Part shown: positions 1 through 9,880 of the stretch, piece after piece | Layout of the letters: each line of letters starts with the position of its first letter | How positions within the stretch are numbered: position 1 is the stretch's first letter | DNA from: Flavobacterium sp. | GTDB taxonomy: Bacteria; Bacteroidota; Bacteroidia; Flavobacteriales; Flavobacteriaceae | Reading direction: 5' to 3' | Length of the DNA stretch: 64,000 nt | Assembly (NCBI RefSeq): GCF_024710485.1 | Contig: NZ_JANJUQ010000007.1 | Span: forward strand, 62,001 to 126,000 | Translations under genes and position numbers: made by a program | Notes under the pieces: model-generated | What the model saw: only the letters and a program-made list of their open reading frames with translations | Told to the model about the DNA's origin: nothing | The model's database searches: none

Positions 1-1
1 T

Positions 2-703
2 AACAAGTATGCGTTGTTCATGACCACTAATCCGGCAGTAAAAATTCTTTCTTACCTAACTTACATTTCTATTCTTTTCCATGCGGTAGACGGTTTTTTA
101 TTAACCTATCAAAACGCTAAAGCCCGTCCGATAGGCTATGCCAAAAACAACCCTTCTAAAAACAGTAGTTTCTCATCCAGAAACATGGCAGTTTTAGGAA
201 CTTTGATTTTGGTATTTATCGTAACACACATGGTGAACTTTTGGGCGAAGATGCATTTCGATGAGAAAATGCCTTTACAAACCATCACTGTAGAGCAAAT
301 GGGACAAAAAATGGACTATTATGTAACTACTGACACTGGTAAATTCTTCCCGGCGGATTCAGCTCAATTAGCGCAAACCGGATTAGAAATCAGAAACAGA
401 ACGGAGTTCTACAACAAACAAGCCAATGTTAAAATGGGTGAAGGATACAAAGATTTACACAAAATCACAGTAGCCTTTTTCAAAGACCCGAAATTCGGCT
501 TAATCGCTACCATTGCTTATGTTTTAGCGATGTTTGTGTTGGCATTCCACCTATTGCACGGCTTTCAAAGTGCATTTCAATCACTTGGCTTGAACAATCC
601 TAAATACATGCCTGCCATCAAAGGCTTTGGAAAAGCATTTGCCATCGTAGTACCACTATTGTTTGCGGCTATTCCGGTTTACATTCACTTTTTTCTAAAA
701 TAA
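2..703 (+). CDS. sdhC: Succinate dehydrogenase cytochrome b subunit (5' end outside window)
   Basis: Membrane anchor and heme-binding subunit of succinate:quinone oxidoreductase. The reading frame is open from base 2, reading N-K-Y-A-L-F-M-T-T, so the first in-window ATG is internal and the start lies upstream. Four hydrophobic segments are visible (about residues 9-33, 58-80, 160-185 and 208-227, counted from the TTG at 14). Each of the first three carries His residues suited to heme ligation (FHAVDG, VTHMVNF, FHLLHG). This fits the single-polypeptide, di-heme anchor of Bacteroidetes and Bacillus-type enzymes. sdhA follows after 18 bp, so the genes are one operon. Identification rests on family features and the operon and is secure. 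Confidence 0.95.
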   Translation, partial: NKYALFMTTNPAVKILSYLTYISILFHAVDGFLLTYQNAKARPIGYAKNNPSKNSSFSSRNMAVLGTLILVFIVTHMVNFWAKMHFDEKMPLQTITVEQMGQKMDYYVTTDTGKFFPADSAQLAQTGLEIRNRTEFYNKQANVKMGEGYKDLHKITVAFFKDPKFGLIATIAYVLAMFVLAFHLLHGFQSAFQSLGLNNPKYMPAIKGFGKAFAIVVPLLFAAIPVYIHFFLK

Positions 704-721
704 TCAACATCAGTATACATC

Positions 722-2731
722 ATGAAGTTAGATTCTAAAATACCAGAAGGTCCAATAGCTGAAAAATGGACCAACCATAAAAATCACTTAAAATTAGTCG
801 CCCCGAATAACCGCCCTAAAATTGATGTTATTGTAGTAGGAACCGGATTAGCCGGTGCTTCTGCTGCCGCTTCTTTAGGAGAAATGGGATACAACGTAAA
901 GGCATTTTGTTTCCAGGATTCTCCAAGAAGAGCACACTCGATTGCTGCTCAAGGAGGAATTAACGCTGCGAAAAACTATCAAAATGACGGCGACAGTACT
1001 TACCGTTTATTCTACGATACCATCAAAGGTGGAGATTACAGGGCTCGTGAAGCAAACGTTCACCGCTTGGCAGAAGTTTCAGCCAATATCATCGACCAAT
1101 GTGTAGCACAAGGTGTTCCTTTTGCTCGTGAATACGGCGGAATGTTAGATAACCGTTCTTTTGGCGGAACACAAGTACAACGTACGTTTTATGCGGCAGG
1201 TCAAACCGGACAACAATTGTTGCTAGGTGCTTATTCTGCTTTATCTCGTCAAATCGGATTAGGACGCGTTCAAATGTTCAACCGTCACGAAATGTTAGAC
1301 TTGGTAAAAGTGGACGGAAAAGCCCGCGGTATCATCGCTCGTAATTTAATCACCGGAGAATTAGAAAGACATTCGGCTCATGCCGTAATCATAGCTTCCG
1401 GAGGATACGGAAACGTATACTTCTTATCCACTAACGCTATGGGAAGTAACGTAACCGCTGCTTGGAAAGTACACAAAAGAGGTGCTTTATTTTCCAACCC
1501 TTGTTTTGTACAGATTCACCCAACTTGTATTCCGGTTCACGGCGTAAACCAATCGAAACTGACTTTGATGTCGGAATCGTTGCGTAACTCAGGTAGAATT
1601 TGGGTACCGAAGAAAAAAGAAGATGCCGAAGCCATCCGAGCAGGCAAATTAAAGCCAACCCAATTAAAAGAAGAAGACAGAGATTATTTCTTAGAAAGAA
1701 GATATCCTGCCTTTGGTAACTTAGTGCCGCGTGACGTAGCCTCAAGAGCGGCTAAAGAGCGTTGTGACGAAGGTTTCGGAATTGAAGCCAACGACACCAA
1801 CGAAGGGGTTTACTTAGATTTCTCTACCGAGATCCAAAACAAAGGTAGACAAGCGGCCTATGCCCAAGGAAACCACAATCCTTCTGCTGAGGAAGTGACC
1901 CAATTGGGTAAAAAATGGTTGGAAGAAAAATACGGAAACCTTTTCGCGATGTATGAAAAAATCACCGATGAGAATCCATATGAAACCCCGATGAAAATTT
2001 ACCCTGCCGTTCACTACACCATGGGTGGTGTTTGGGTAGATTATAACTTACAATCTACTATTCCGGGTTGTTTCGTGGCCGGTGAAGCCAACTTCTCGGA
2101 TCACGGTGCTAACCGCTTAGGGGCTTCTGCTTTAATGCAAGGATTAGCCGATGGTTACTTTGTATTGCCGTACACCGTTTCTAACTACTTAGCGGATGAA
2201 ATCAGAACCGGAAAAATTTCAACCGATTCTCATGAATTCATTGAGGCCGAAAACAGCGTTAAAGAGGCTATCAACAAGTTCATTGGCAACAACGGAACCA
2301 AATCGGTAGATCATTTCCACAAACGTTTAGGTTTAATCATGTGGAATAAAGTAGGTATGGCACGTAACGAAAAAGGCTTAAAAGAAGCCATTACAGAAAT
2401 CGCCGCTTTAAAAGACGAATTCTACAAAGACGTTTACGTTCCGGGTAGTGCCGACGAGTTAAACCCTGAATTGGAAAAAGCCCTTCGCGTGGCCGACTTC
2501 ATGGATTTAGGGCAACTAATGGCTATGGACGCTTTACAACGAAATGAATCTTGTGGCGGTCACTTCCGTGAAGAATACCAAGATGCCGAAGGAGAAACGC
2601 TTCGTGACGACGACAACTTTGCTTTTGTAAGCGCTTGGGAATACATGGGCTACGACATCAGCAAAGAAATGCTTCACAAAGAAGAATTGAAATACGAGTT
2701 TATTAAAATAGCCGCTAGAAACTACAAATAA
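722..2731 (+). CDS. sdhA: Succinate dehydrogenase flavoprotein subunit
   Basis: Catalytic subunit that oxidises succinate to fumarate, linking the TCA cycle to the quinone pool at the inner membrane. At 669 residues it has the length of the Bacteroidetes enzyme. An N-terminal dinucleotide-binding glycine motif ([11 protein letters not shown], residues 39-49) is followed by [11 protein letters not shown], in which His72 is the expected covalent FAD site. HPTCIP near residue 265 and the [14 protein letters not shown] segment match the substrate-binding capping domain. It lies between sdhC (18 bp) and sdhB (7 bp) as the middle gene of sdhCAB. The long insert around residues 295-420 is usual for this subgroup. 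Confidence 0.97.
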   Translation: MKLDSKIPEGPIAEKWTNHKNHLKLVAPNNRPKIDVIVVGTGLAGASAAASLGEMGYNVKAFCFQDSPRRAHSIAAQGGINAAKNYQNDGDSTYRLFYDTIKGGDYRAREANVHRLAEVSANIIDQCVAQGVPFAREYGGMLDNRSFGGTQVQRTFYAAGQTGQQLLLGAYSALSRQIGLGRVQMFNRHEMLDLVKVDGKARGIIARNLITGELERHSAHAVIIASGGYGNVYFLSTNAMGSNVTAAWKVHKRGALFSNPCFVQIHPTCIPVHGVNQSKLTLMSESLRNSGRIWVPKKKEDAEAIRAGKLKPTQLKEEDRDYFLERRYPAFGNLVPRDVASRAAKERCDEGFGIEANDTNEGVYLDFSTEIQNKGRQAAYAQGNHNPSAEEVTQLGKKWLEEKYGNLFAMYEKITDENPYETPMKIYPAVHYTMGGVWVDYNLQSTIPGCFVAGEANFSDHGANRLGASALMQGLADGYFVLPYTVSNYLADEIRTGKISTDSHEFIEAENSVKEAINKFIGNNGTKSVDHFHKRLGLIMWNKVGMARNEKGLKEAITEIAALKDEFYKDVYVPGSADELNPELEKALRVADFMDLGQLMAMDALQRNESCGGHFREEYQDAEGETLRDDDNFAFVSAWEYMGYDISKEMLHKEELKYEFIKIAARNYK

Positions 2732-2738
2732 TTACATT

Positions 2739-3500
2739 ATGTCTGCAGCAAAAAACATCAATATAACCCTTAAAATTTGGCGTCAAAAAAACGCTAAAGC
2801 CAAAGGTCAAATAGAAACTTATAAATTAGATAATGTTTCTACTGCCAGTTCATTTTTGGAAATGTTAGACCAATTGAACGAGCAATTAATCAACGAGAAA
2901 AAAGAACCGGTAGCTTTCGACCACGATTGTCGCGAAGGAATCTGCGGGATGTGTTCTTTGTACATCAACGGTCGTGCTCACGGTCCGGATACAGGAACAA
3001 CCACTTGTCAGTTACACATGCGTAAATTCAACGACGGCGATACCATTTACATCGAGCCTTGGAGAAGTAAAGCTTTCCCGGTAGTTAAAGATTTAGTAGT
3101 AGACCGCAGTGCGTTCGACAGAATCCAACAAGCCGGAGGTTTCGTATCCGTAAACACTTCGGGTAGAACCATCGATGCCAACGCAATTCCGGTACCCAAA
3201 CACGATGCAGACCGCGCTTTTGAAGCCGCTGCTTGTATCGGTTGCGGTGCTTGTGTGGCCACTTGTAAAAACGGTTCAGCTATGCTATTCGTAGGTGCCA
3301 AAGTATCACAATACGCTTTGTTACCGCAAGGGAAAGTAGAAGCTACGCAAAGAGTATTAAACATGGTACGCCAAATGGACGAAGAAGGATTCGGAAACTG
3401 TACCAACACCGGTGCTTGTGAAGTAGAATGTCCTAAAGGTATTTCCTTAGAAAACATCGCCCGCATGAACCGCGAGTACTTAAAAGCCAGTTTGAAGTAA
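2739..3500 (+). CDS. sdhB: Succinate dehydrogenase iron-sulfur subunit
   Basis: Electron-transfer subunit carrying electrons from SdhA flavin to the heme and quinone of SdhC. The 253-residue protein shows all three cluster motifs. Cys64, Cys69, Cys72 and Cys90 form the plant-ferredoxin-type [2Fe-2S] site. Cys166, Cys169, Cys172 with Cys231 suit [4Fe-4S], and Cys176, Cys221, Cys227 suit [3Fe-4S]. Exact ligand sharing is inferred from the family. It begins 7 bp after sdhA and is followed at 3541 by a strong terminator, so it ends the operon. Confidence 0.97.
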   Translation: MSAAKNINITLKIWRQKNAKAKGQIETYKLDNVSTASSFLEMLDQLNEQLINEKKEPVAFDHDCREGICGMCSLYINGRAHGPDTGTTTCQLHMRKFNDGDTIYIEPWRSKAFPVVKDLVVDRSAFDRIQQAGGFVSVNTSGRTIDANAIPVPKHDADRAFEAAACIGCGACVATCKNGSAMLFVGAKVSQYALLPQGKVEATQRVLNMVRQMDEEGFGNCTNTGACEVECPKGISLENIARMNREYLKASLK

Positions 3501-3540
3501 TTCAAATCAAAATTATCACCCTAAGCGTAGTCGAAGGGCA

Positions 3541-3573
3541 AAACGCATTCATTGATTTGGATGCGTTTTTTTA
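3541..3573 (+). terminator. Terminator of sdhCAB
   Basis: AAAACGCATTCA pairs with TGGATGCGTTTT (one T-G wobble) around a TTGATT loop, followed by a T run. It lies 40 bp after the sdhB stop. Confidence 0.85.
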
Positions 3574-3575
3574 TG

Positions 3576-3645
3576 GCGTGTCCTTACAGGCCGCGCTTTC
3601 CGCAGTACACGGTACTTGCTCCAATCGCTCACGCAAACCCTGCTA
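3576..3645 (+). repeat. Interspersed palindromic repeat, family B, copy 1
   Basis: This block opens with GGCGTG, carries GCTTTCCGC and a small AGTAC-ACG-GTACT hairpin, and ends with CAATC, CTCACGCAAACC and GCTA. The same ordered words occur at 23390-23514 around a different central stem, so both are copies of one dispersed intergenic element. A partly palindromic CCCTAAGCGTAGTCGAAGGG just upstream (about 3520-3539) resembles other short repeats common in flavobacterial intergenic DNA. Confidence 0.6.
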
Positions 3646-3654
3646 AAAAAGACG

Positions 3655-3662
3655 TATATTTG
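3655..3662 (+). promoter_or_regulatory. -7 box candidate for the EEP-family gene
   Basis: TATATTTG matches the Bacteroidetes -7 consensus TAnnTTTG exactly, 18 bp before the ATG at 3681. No clear TTG lies at the usual upstream spacing. Confidence 0.4.
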
Positions 3663-3680
3663 AGTCATACAACTACACTC

Positions 3681-4517
3681 ATGAAAACGTATTTCACCTA
3701 CTTACTGTTGCTGACTTCACTGTTTACTACTGTTTCAGCACAAAAACTAAGTTTAATGACCTACAATATTCGCCTCGACGTAGCTTCCGACGGCGAAAAT
3801 GCTTGGCCAAATCGCAAAGCGTATTGGGCTTCACAAGTGTCTTTTTACGAACCGGACATCTTCGGCATACAAGAAGCTTTACCACACCAAGTAACCGATA
3901 TACAAACTTTATTGCCTAACTATAACTACATCGGTATTGGTCGTGACGGAGAAGGCAAAGGCGAATCGTCCAACATCTTTTACCAAAAAGACCGCTTCCA
4001 AATACTGCAAGAAAACACTTTTTGGCTATCGGAAACTCCCGATAAAATCTCCAAAGGTTGGGACGCCGCACTCAATCGGGTTTGCACTTACGGATTGTTC
4101 AAAGACCGTAAAACCAAGCAAACGTTCTGGGTTTTCAATACACATTTAGATCACATGGGCGAATTAGCAAGAACCAATTCCATTCTTTTGATTCTGTCAA
4201 AAATCAAAGCATTGAATACTAAAAACTATCCGGTGTTTTTCATGGGCGATTTCAATACCGAACCTAACGAAGACCGCATCATCAACCTGAAAAAGGAAAT
4301 GAACGACAGTCAGGATATTTCCAAAACCAAACCATTCGGGCCAACCGGTACTTTTAATGGCTTCCGCCACCAAGAAGCCGTAACCAAACGCATCGATTAC
4401 ATTTTTCTATCAAAAAACAATTCGTTTAGCGTAGAGAAATATGCCATTTTGAGCGATTCAAAAGACTTGAAATACCCTTCCGACCATTTGCCGGTTTTCA
4501 TCGAACTCAAATTTTAA
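3681..4517 (+). CDS. Secreted endonuclease/exonuclease/phosphatase family protein
   Basis: Predicted exported metal-dependent phosphoesterase of the EEP (DNase I-like) superfamily. I chose the ATG at 3681 because it opens a clean signal peptide (hydrophobic LLLLTSLF, likely cleavage after TVSA). The frame is open further upstream but runs through a repeat. EEP motifs are in order: MTYNIRLD, GIQEAL (metal Glu), NTHLDHMG, MGDFNTEP and SDHLPV near the C-terminus. At 278 residues it is the usual single-domain length. Substrate cannot be told from sequence; phosphodiesters, sugar phosphates or nucleic acid are all possible. It precedes the GH92 gene by 41 bp with a -7 box between, so shared transcription is uncertain. 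Confidence 0.85.
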   Translation: MKTYFTYLLLLTSLFTTVSAQKLSLMTYNIRLDVASDGENAWPNRKAYWASQVSFYEPDIFGIQEALPHQVTDIQTLLPNYNYIGIGRDGEGKGESSNIFYQKDRFQILQENTFWLSETPDKISKGWDAALNRVCTYGLFKDRKTKQTFWVFNTHLDHMGELARTNSILLILSKIKALNTKNYPVFFMGDFNTEPNEDRIINLKKEMNDSQDISKTKPFGPTGTFNGFRHQEAVTKRIDYIFLSKNNSFSVEKYAILSDSKDLKYPSDHLPVFIELKF

Positions 4518-4530
4518 CAAAAGCATTTGC

Positions 4531-4538
4531 TATCTTTG
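4531..4538 (+). promoter_or_regulatory. -7 box candidate for the GH92 gene
   Basis: TATCTTTG matches TAnnTTTG, 20 bp before the ATG at 4559. No convincing -33 TTG is seen. Confidence 0.4.
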
Positions 4539-4558
4539 ATATTACCAACAAACATACT

Positions 4559-7393
4559 ATGGCACTTCGATTCTCAAGCTTATTTTTATTGTTTTCACTC
4601 TCCGTTTTAGGACAAAATTTACACCAACACGTTAACCCAATGATTGGCACCGGCGGTCATGGCCATACTTATCCCGGTGCCACTGTGCCTTTCGGAATGG
4701 TACAATTATCACCTGATACAAGAATTGACGGCAGTTGGGACGGTTGTTCCGGTTATCATTACGATGATACCATCATTTATGGCTTTTCACACACGCACCT
4801 CAACGGCACCGGCTGTAGCGATTACGGCGACATCATGCTAATGCCAACGATGGGCGAACCGATGTTGAGTCCAAAAGATTACAGTTCCACTTTCGCTCAT
4901 GCTAACGAAAAAGCCAGTGCCGGATTCTATTCCGTGAAACTCGACAAACACAATATCGATGTGGCTTTGACGGCATCGACTCGTGTTGGTTTTCATCAAT
5001 ATACGTTCAATTCCTCGGGAAATGCCAATATCATCTTAGACTTAAACCACCGCGATAAATTGTTGCAAGGTGAAGTGCGCATTGTGAACGCTAAAACCAT
5101 CGAAATCCTGCGAAGAAGCGAGGCTTGGGCGAAAGACCAATATGTTTTTGCCCGCATTGAATTCAGCCAACCGATGCAAATCAACAAAATCAGAAGCAAT
5201 AGTGCGGCACAAGCTTCAGCAACCGACAAAGTGTTTTCAGGTACACAATTAGCGTTGAGTTTTTCCAAAAAAGTCAGCAAAGGCGATAAAATTTGGGTGA
5301 AAGTCGCTTTGTCACCAACAGGTTACGAAGGCGCCAAATTGAATATGAGCGAAATCCCGGGTTGGAATTTTAACAAGGTGAAAGAAGACGCCGAAAAACT
5401 TTGGGACCAACAATTGGCTAAAATCCAAATCACCGAAACGAATAAAGACAAACTGAGCATTTTCTACACGGCTTTATATCATACCATGGTCCAACCGAAT
5501 ATTGCTCAAGACATCGACGGCAAATACCGCGGCAGGGATAATAAAATCCATAAAGCCGAAGGATTTGATTATTACTCGGTCTTCTCGCTTTGGGATACCT
5601 TCCGAGGCGCACATCCGTTATACACATTAATCGAAAAGAAACGCACGGTAGATTTTATCAATACCTTTTTAAAACAATACGAACAAGGCGGAAGATTACC
5701 CGTTTGGGAATTGGCTTCCAATGAAACCGATTGCATGATTGGCTATCATTCTGTTTCCGTGATGGCAGACGCTATGGCCAAAGGCATCAAAGGTTTCGAT
5801 TACGAATTGGCGTTTCAGGCGGCGAAACATTCTGCCATGTTAGACCATTTAGGTTTAGACGCATACAAGAGACAAGGCTTTATCTCGATGGATGACGAAC
5901 ACGAAAGTGTTTCCAAAACCTTGGAGTATGCTTACGACGATTGGTGTATCGCCCAAATGGCTAAGATATTGAACAAAAAAGACGACTACGATTACTTCAT
6001 GAAACGTTCACAAAGCTGGAAGAATGTCTTCGATTGGACGACAGGTTTTATGCGTCCGAAGAAAAACGGCGGCTGGGACAAACCTTTCGACCCGAGGGAA
6101 ATCAATAACAATTTCACCGAAGGCAACAGTTGGCAGTATTCCTTTTTTGTGCCTCAAGATATTCCGGGTATGATAGAAGCGTATGGCGGAAATCTGGCTT
6201 TTGAAAAAAAACTCGACGAAATGTTCAACAGTGAAAGCAAAACTACCGGTCGAGAACAAGTGGATGTCACCGGATTAATTGGTCAATATGCGCACGGGAA
6301 TGAGCCGAGTCACCATATGGCGTATTTGTACAATTACATCGGGAAACCTGAAAAAACTAAAGAAAAAGTACATTACATCTTAAACGAATTCTATAAAAAT
6401 ACACCCGACGGCTTGATTGGCAATGAAGATTGCGGACAAATGAGCGCTTGGTATGTGTTGAGTTCCATGGGAATGTATTCAGTTACGCCGGGAATGCCCA
6501 AATGGGATGAAGCCAAACCTCTTTTCAACAATGTGAAAATCAATTTTGAAGACGGAACATCAGAAATGCTTACAGAGACTTCAAACAAATCAAGGCTCGG
6601 AATTACTCAAACAAAATCTAATTGGATTAAACCATTAAGCAGTCCGAGTATTGTACCCGTTCCTATTATTTTAGCGAAAAGCAAGTCGTTTAAAGATTCT
6701 TTAGCCATCGACTTTGATCATCCGCATCCGGATCATTTGGGTAGTTATTCCTATAGAATTGTTTACAACAATGAAAAAGGAGTGCCTTTTAAACAATACC
6801 AAGGAGAAAAACTTACCCTGAAAGAAACGGCTACCGTAGAAGTAAGATTTGCTGAAATGATTGACAAGGTGCCTTTTAGAAGCCAAGTTATTTCGGGTAA
6901 TTTCTTCAAAAAACCCAACAATTATACTATCGATTTAAAATCGACTTACAATCCGCAATACCATGCCGGCGGTCCGGAAGGCTTACTCGATGGTATTAAT
7001 GGTACTACCAACTGGCGCAAAGGCGATTGGCAAGGCTACCAAACGCAGGATTTTGAGGCCGTTATCGATTTGCAAAAAGAACAAAAAGTAAGTGATTTTC
7101 ACAGTACCTTTTTACAAGACCAACGTTCTTGGATTTTGATGCCGACCAAAGTGGAATACTACGTTTCCTCAGACAATACCAACTTTACTTTAGTGGCGAC
7201 TGTTGACAACGACATAGACCCGAAAACCGATGACAATCAAATCAAGGATTTCGGCATCACCTTACCAAAAGCAACTAATGCTCGATACGTAAAAGTGAAA
7301 GCCTACAATTACGGCAAACTGCCCGAATGGCATTTAGGCTATCCCTACAATGGCGACGCTTTTATCTTTATTGACGAAATCACCATCAAATAG
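4559..7393 (+). CDS. GH92 family exo-alpha-mannosidase
   Basis: Predicted secreted glycosidase trimming alpha-mannosides from glycans such as high-mannose N-glycans. A short signal peptide (LLFSLSVLG) precedes the GH92 N-terminal domain, which opens with VNPMIGTGGHGHTYPGA. The (alpha/alpha)6 catalytic domain carries WDTFRG, GNSWQY, HGNEPSHH and GNEDCGQMSAWY. A chitobiase-type C-terminal domain follows (about residues 705-765), then an F5/8 type C (discoidin-like) domain in the last 160 residues, probably carbohydrate-binding. At 944 residues it is a complete, extended GH92. GH92 enzymes are calcium-dependent inverting exo-mannosidases; the exact linkage cleaved cannot be read here. There is no SusC/D pair beside it, so this is not a standard polysaccharide utilisation locus. 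Confidence 0.92.
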   Translation: MALRFSSLFLLFSLSVLGQNLHQHVNPMIGTGGHGHTYPGATVPFGMVQLSPDTRIDGSWDGCSGYHYDDTIIYGFSHTHLNGTGCSDYGDIMLMPTMGEPMLSPKDYSSTFAHANEKASAGFYSVKLDKHNIDVALTASTRVGFHQYTFNSSGNANIILDLNHRDKLLQGEVRIVNAKTIEILRRSEAWAKDQYVFARIEFSQPMQINKIRSNSAAQASATDKVFSGTQLALSFSKKVSKGDKIWVKVALSPTGYEGAKLNMSEIPGWNFNKVKEDAEKLWDQQLAKIQITETNKDKLSIFYTALYHTMVQPNIAQDIDGKYRGRDNKIHKAEGFDYYSVFSLWDTFRGAHPLYTLIEKKRTVDFINTFLKQYEQGGRLPVWELASNETDCMIGYHSVSVMADAMAKGIKGFDYELAFQAAKHSAMLDHLGLDAYKRQGFISMDDEHESVSKTLEYAYDDWCIAQMAKILNKKDDYDYFMKRSQSWKNVFDWTTGFMRPKKNGGWDKPFDPREINNNFTEGNSWQYSFFVPQDIPGMIEAYGGNLAFEKKLDEMFNSESKTTGREQVDVTGLIGQYAHGNEPSHHMAYLYNYIGKPEKTKEKVHYILNEFYKNTPDGLIGNEDCGQMSAWYVLSSMGMYSVTPGMPKWDEAKPLFNNVKINFEDGTSEMLTETSNKSRLGITQTKSNWIKPLSSPSIVPVPIILAKSKSFKDSLAIDFDHPHPDHLGSYSYRIVYNNEKGVPFKQYQGEKLTLKETATVEVRFAEMIDKVPFRSQVISGNFFKKPNNYTIDLKSTYNPQYHAGGPEGLLDGINGTTNWRKGDWQGYQTQDFEAVIDLQKEQKVSDFHSTFLQDQRSWILMPTKVEYYVSSDNTNFTLVATVDNDIDPKTDDNQIKDFGITLPKATNARYVKVKAYNYGKLPEWHLGYPYNGDAFIFIDEITIK

Positions 7394-7399
7394 ATTAAC

Positions 7400-7431
7400 C
7401 CTACCAGCGTTTTAACGCTGGTAGGATTTTA
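7400..7431 (+). terminator. Terminator after the GH92 gene
   Basis: A perfect 11-bp stem (CCTACCAGCGT with ACGCTGGTAGG) around TTTA is followed by ATTTT. It lies 7 bp after the stop, and the next gene starts 12 bp further on. Confidence 0.75.
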
Positions 7432-7442
7432 AAACTAAAACC

Positions 7443-8207
7443 ATGAAAATCGCTCTAGTCCAAACCAACCTCATTTGGGAAAACCCAATAGAAAACCGCA
7501 GTCATTTGGCCCAAAAAATCACGGGCTTTATGGAAGAGGTTGATTTGATAGTGTTGCCCGAAATGTTTGCCTCCGGCTTTACCATGAATCCGAAAGCCGT
7601 GGCGGAAACAATGACCGGCGAAACCATAGCTTGGCTGCAACACTTAGCGAAAGCCAAAGACTGCGCCATTACCGGGAGTTTGGTCATTGAAGAAAACGGA
7701 AAGTATTACAATCGTTTGGTTTTTGTGTACCCGAACGGGGAACTTAAAATTTACGACAAAAGGCATTTGTTTACCTTAGCCGGAGAGGACAAAGTTTATA
7801 CTGCCGGGAAAGAAAAATTGATTATAGAATACAAAGGATTCCGAATTTGTCCGCTCATTTGCTACGACTTGCGCTTTCCGGTGTATGCACGAAATGTAGA
7901 AGGTTACGATGTGTTGCTTTATGTTGCCAATTGGCCGAAACCGCGCATCAATGCTTGGGATATTTTACTCAAAGCCCGAGCTGTGGAAAACATGAGTTAT
8001 GCCATAGGCGTAAACCGAATTGGAATGGACGAAAATGAGTTGGAATACGTTGGTCATTCCCAAGCCGTTGACTTTCTGGGGAATTATCTCTTGGAACCAC
8101 AAGAAACCGACGGTGTTTTTATAGTCGAATTAGACAAGGAAAAACTACTCGAAACAAGAAGTAAATTGGCTTTTCTGGAGGACAAAGATCAGTTTAGGCT
8201 TTTGTAA
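7443..8207 (+). CDS. Omega-amidase / nitrilase-family C-N hydrolase
   Basis: Predicted cytoplasmic amidase of the YafV/NIT2 branch of the nitrilase superfamily. It probably hydrolyses alpha-ketoglutaramate or alpha-ketosuccinamate to the keto acid and ammonia (transaminase side-product repair). The full catalytic triad is visible: Glu40 in LPEMF, Lys106 in DKRHLF and Cys140 in LICYDLRFP. The 254-residue length is typical. It sits alone between a terminator and a convergent gene. Assignment to the omega-amidase subgroup is by recall of its motifs; the wider nitrilase family is certain. Confidence 0.88.
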   Translation: MKIALVQTNLIWENPIENRSHLAQKITGFMEEVDLIVLPEMFASGFTMNPKAVAETMTGETIAWLQHLAKAKDCAITGSLVIEENGKYYNRLVFVYPNGELKIYDKRHLFTLAGEDKVYTAGKEKLIIEYKGFRICPLICYDLRFPVYARNVEGYDVLLYVANWPKPRINAWDILLKARAVENMSYAIGVNRIGMDENELEYVGHSQAVDFLGNYLLEPQETDGVFIVELDKEKLLETRSKLAFLEDKDQFRLL

Positions 8208-8214
8208 ACAGCAG

Positions 8215-9807
8215 CTATTTCAGGTTAAACGGCTGTTCCACATCCCAGTTGGCACGAACATCAATTTCTTTGGGGAAATAAATGACTTCTTCGGTTTGGC
8301 GCTTTTCGATAAAACTACCGGTATCCCAAACCTTGTTTTTGTTGTCGTCATAAATGATTCGCAGCACGTATTTGGCCGGTTCAATAGCGTCAAAATTGAT
8401 GGTGTTGTTGCCTTCGGAGTATTCGGTGTATTTTACTTTTCCGTCTTTATCTGTTAACTCAATGATAATTGGAAATCGTTTGACATTTTCCAAAAGCAAC
8501 CTCAAATTCCCGTAGTCAGATAAGTTTTTAGTCGTAGCCTTAAAATTGAGCGTATCATTGACAGTATCATAAAAATCAACCATTGCACCCGGCATCAGTT
8601 GTATTTTATAGCTTTCCAAAGGTTCTTTTTTGAAATCGAGATATAATTTTTGTTGGAAATCGTCGTATTCAGTAGTAAAATCTACGGACAAAGAATCTTT
8701 GTTTTTGATGCTGATTTTGGTTTTGTCGAATTTTACCAAAGGTGTACTACTGTTCAAGGCATAACGCTCGCGCATGGGTAAATTACTCGTAAATACAGCA
8801 TTAACTTGTAACGAATCGGTTTTGGAGCTTTTTCCTTTGACGTAGAAATCGGCTTTAAAATTATCTTTTTCAACAAGTACTTGAAGTGAATCCGCCTTAA
8901 CCGGTTTCATCCAAATCTGAAGTGAATCTTTTTTGGGCATTTGCGTAACCACAGTCGGAAGAATCTCGTTACCGTTTTTAACCGTTACTTTTGCTCCTTT
9001 GGCTTTGCCTTCATAACCCATAACCCATTTCTTATTGGTTACCTGAGTTGGCTTTAGGGCTTTAAACGGCAAATTTTCTTTGAACAATTCTACTTCAAAA
9101 AGCGTATCATTCGGAATAGTAATGTGTCGTTTTTGAAACCCTATTTTATCTGATTTCGGGTCAAATTTGTTATTGCCGTTGTCTTTTAAGGCAATCAACA
9201 AGTATTTTCCGGCTTTGATATTTTCCAAAGTCACCATTTCTAAACTGTCTAACGTATTGGTTACATAGCGCGGCGTTTCTTTGTAAATGGTGGAATCGTT
9301 GAACTTTTCATTAACCTCGTACAACATCACCGAAACAAAATTGTCGGTTTTCAGCTCCAAAGCGTCTTTGACTTTTACTTTCAACTGCAATGAATCAATA
9401 TAAGGACCGGTTGAAAAAATGTATTTGAATTGGGAATACGGATTGGATTCGTTATTGTCTTCTATACTTTGACCGAAATTAAAGCTGTAAGTTGTGTTCG
9501 GTTGTAAAGTGTCTTTGATGTTAATCGTTATTGTTTTACTGGCTGTGTAAGGTAAAATCTCCGGCTGACTTTTCATAGGTGGCGAAATAATCAGCTGTTT
9601 ATTGGCGTTTTTCAACTTGACATATTCGTCGAAAACCAATTTGATTTGCTTCCCGTTAAAATTGGTGGAAAAATTCTTCGGTAAACTCGATTTCAAAACC
9701 GGTGCAATAGTGTCTTTATCGCCGCCGGTTATTGATCCGCGCTTGGCGCAACCGATGGTTAAAAAGACCAATAATAAAGCAAGATATTTAAAGTGCGTTT
9801 TAAGCAT
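8215..9807 (-). CDS. Ig-like domain lipoprotein (Big_5/SbsA-type)
   Basis: Predicted outer-membrane or periplasmic lipoprotein of unknown role. I chose the ATG at 9807, ten codons inside the longest frame, because it begins a lipoprotein signal (basic start, LALLLVFLTIGC lipobox). The first about 110 residues of the mature part resemble a bacterial Ig-like (Big_5) domain: APVLKSSLPKN, IKLVFDEYV, LQPNTTYSFNFG. The rest is beta-rich with repeated KxDSLQV segments around residues 270-340, suggesting further Ig-like or CNA-B-like folds. This architecture is widespread and uncharacterised in Flavobacteriia. It converges on the omega-amidase gene with 7 bp between stops. Confidence 0.8.
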   Translation of the reverse strand: MLKTHFKYLALLLVFLTIGCAKRGSITGGDKDTIAPVLKSSLPKNFSTNFNGKQIKLVFDEYVKLKNANKQLIISPPMKSQPEILPYTASKTITINIKDTLQPNTTYSFNFGQSIEDNNESNPYSQFKYIFSTGPYIDSLQLKVKVKDALELKTDNFVSVMLYEVNEKFNDSTIYKETPRYVTNTLDSLEMVTLENIKAGKYLLIALKDNGNNKFDPKSDKIGFQKRHITIPNDTLFEVELFKENLPFKALKPTQVTNKKWVMGYEGKAKGAKVTVKNGNEILPTVVTQMPKKDSLQIWMKPVKADSLQVLVEKDNFKADFYVKGKSSKTDSLQVNAVFTSNLPMRERYALNSSTPLVKFDKTKISIKNKDSLSVDFTTEYDDFQQKLYLDFKKEPLESYKIQLMPGAMVDFYDTVNDTLNFKATTKNLSDYGNLRLLLENVKRFPIIIELTDKDGKVKYTEYSEGNNTINFDAIEPAKYVLRIIYDDNKNKVWDTGSFIEKRQTEEVIYFPKEIDVRANWDVEQPFNLK

Positions 9808-9880
9808 AAATCGTTTTTTCAAAGCACAAAATAACAATTATATTTAGTGCGAATGAAATCTTTTGCAGGAAACTTAACAA

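Noticed and set aside
1437-1745. Minus-strand open frame inside sdhA
   Set aside because: It is a shadow of a strongly conserved gene, with no family features and no start context.
4559-7393. GH92 gene as part of a polysaccharide utilisation locus
   Set aside because: No SusC/SusD pair, sensor or second glycosidase lies nearby; the neighbours are unrelated.
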